Assembly (NCBI GenBank): GCA_008080745.1
Contig: SHMX01000008.1
Location: 1 to 64,000, forward strand
DNA length: 64,000 bases
From: Candidatus Thorarchaeota archaeon
Lineage (GTDB): Archaea; Asgardarchaeota; Thorarchaeia; Thorarchaeales; Thorarchaeaceae
Direction: 5' to 3'
Part shown: one piece after another, positions 63,777 to 64,000 of the stretch
Layout of the letters: each line of letters starts with the position of its first letter
Numbering within the stretch: position 1 is the first letter of the stretch
Notes under the pieces: generated by a model
The model's database searches: none
What the model was told of the DNA's origin: nothing
What the model saw: the letters and a program-made list of their open reading frames with translations, nothing else
Translations under genes and position numbers: made by a program

Positions 63777-64000
63777 TCAATTAGATATCTCGATAATCGG
63801 AAAACGAAGTATGAACTTTGCCCCTTTTTCTGGTTCACCTGAAACTCTATCACTAACCTCGATTTTACCCTCGTATTTTTCGATTATTTGTACACTTTGA
63901 TGTAATCCTATTCCACCATATCGTCTTGCCATATCAAAAAGTTCGTCTTTTCTCGATTCTGGAATTCCTGGTCCATTATCTGCTACAGAAATGACATATT
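63777..64000 (-). CDS. Histidine kinase, C-terminal fragment (cut by window end)
   Basis: The last 74 or so residues of a kinase ATPase domain are visible on the minus strand: DNGPGIP (G1 box), a helix, GGIGLHQSVQIIEKY (G2 box with His in place of the usual hydrophobic residue), and a final strand KFILRFPIIEI. The sensory and phospho-acceptor parts lie beyond the window. It is the sixth histidine kinase in the window. Confidence 0.8.
   Translation of the reverse strand, partial: YVISVADNGPGIPESRKDELFDMARRYGGIGLHQSVQIIEKYEGKIEVSDRVSGEPEKGAKFILRFPIIEISN

Noticed and set aside
1-64000. CRISPR arrays, insertion sequences, tRNA or rRNA genes
   Set aside because: No direct-repeat/spacer pattern, transposase motif, terminal inverted repeat pair or tRNA T-loop signature was seen on either strand.

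Overview
The window looks like a chromosomal segment of an anaerobic archaeon of the Asgard group, possibly Thorarchaeota-like. No rRNA or tRNA is present, so the placement is inferred from gene content. The main clues are two Ras/Rab-like small GTPases, a seven-helix membrane protein that appears to end in a roadblock/longin-like domain, many archaeal-type histidine kinases, surface proteins anchored by a C-terminal helix, TATA-type promoters, frequent TTG/GTG starts and T-rich hairpin terminators. The oxygen-defence set (rubrerythrin, flavodiiron protein, rubredoxin, CoA-disulfide-reductase-type flavoprotein) fits a strict anaerobe.

Layout. 1-5 kb: two small membrane or secreted proteins, a CPBP-like membrane protein, a flavin disulfide reductase, a macro-domain gene coupled to a degenerate macro-like gene, and a Nudix hydrolase. 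5-11 kb: rubrerythrin, flavodiiron protein, a nitrilase-family amidase divergent from a knotted-type transcarbamylase, and two unassigned proteins. 11-16 kb: two orphan oligopeptide-type ABC ATPases on the minus strand. They flank a plus-strand DUF362 ferredoxin-type protein and the membrane/roadblock-like protein. Two non-coding stretches here (about 11.1-11.27 kb and 13.6-13.96 kb) share ordered 9-mers and look like related structured RNAs.

16-31 kb: histidine kinases, an MFS transporter, an amidohydrolase, bacterial-type GAPDH, an M20 peptidase, a DsrE-like protein, a tandem pair of DUF4139 proteins and a large FtsX-type permease. 31.7-32.1 kb: a compact operon of three microproteins (34, 27 and 34 residues). 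They have strong codon bias, nearly identical intercistronic ribosome sites and an upstream perfect palindrome. I regard this as the best candidate for an undescribed system.

32-45 kb: rubredoxin, a surface-layer-like protein, a polytopic membrane protein with an acidic tail, a thioredoxin-like protein, the two small GTPases, a nucleotidyltransferase-fold protein, TldE-TldD, an M48 protease, a 14-helix MFS pump and a second nucleotidyltransferase-fold protein. 45.9-51.4 kb: three consecutive soluble histidine kinases with no response regulator. 51.5-64 kb: a GPH-type transporter followed by an FdhD homologue lacking the active-site cysteines, an unknown protein, a large beta-helix surface protein, an ABC-2 export operon (ATPase plus two permeases), a DMT transporter, an HtrA-like protease, and the C-terminal end of a sixth histidine kinase running off the window.

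Several start codons were moved inward from the longest open frame, because a Shine-Dalgarno site or family length supports a later start. All functional assignments come from motifs read by eye; no database search was run.
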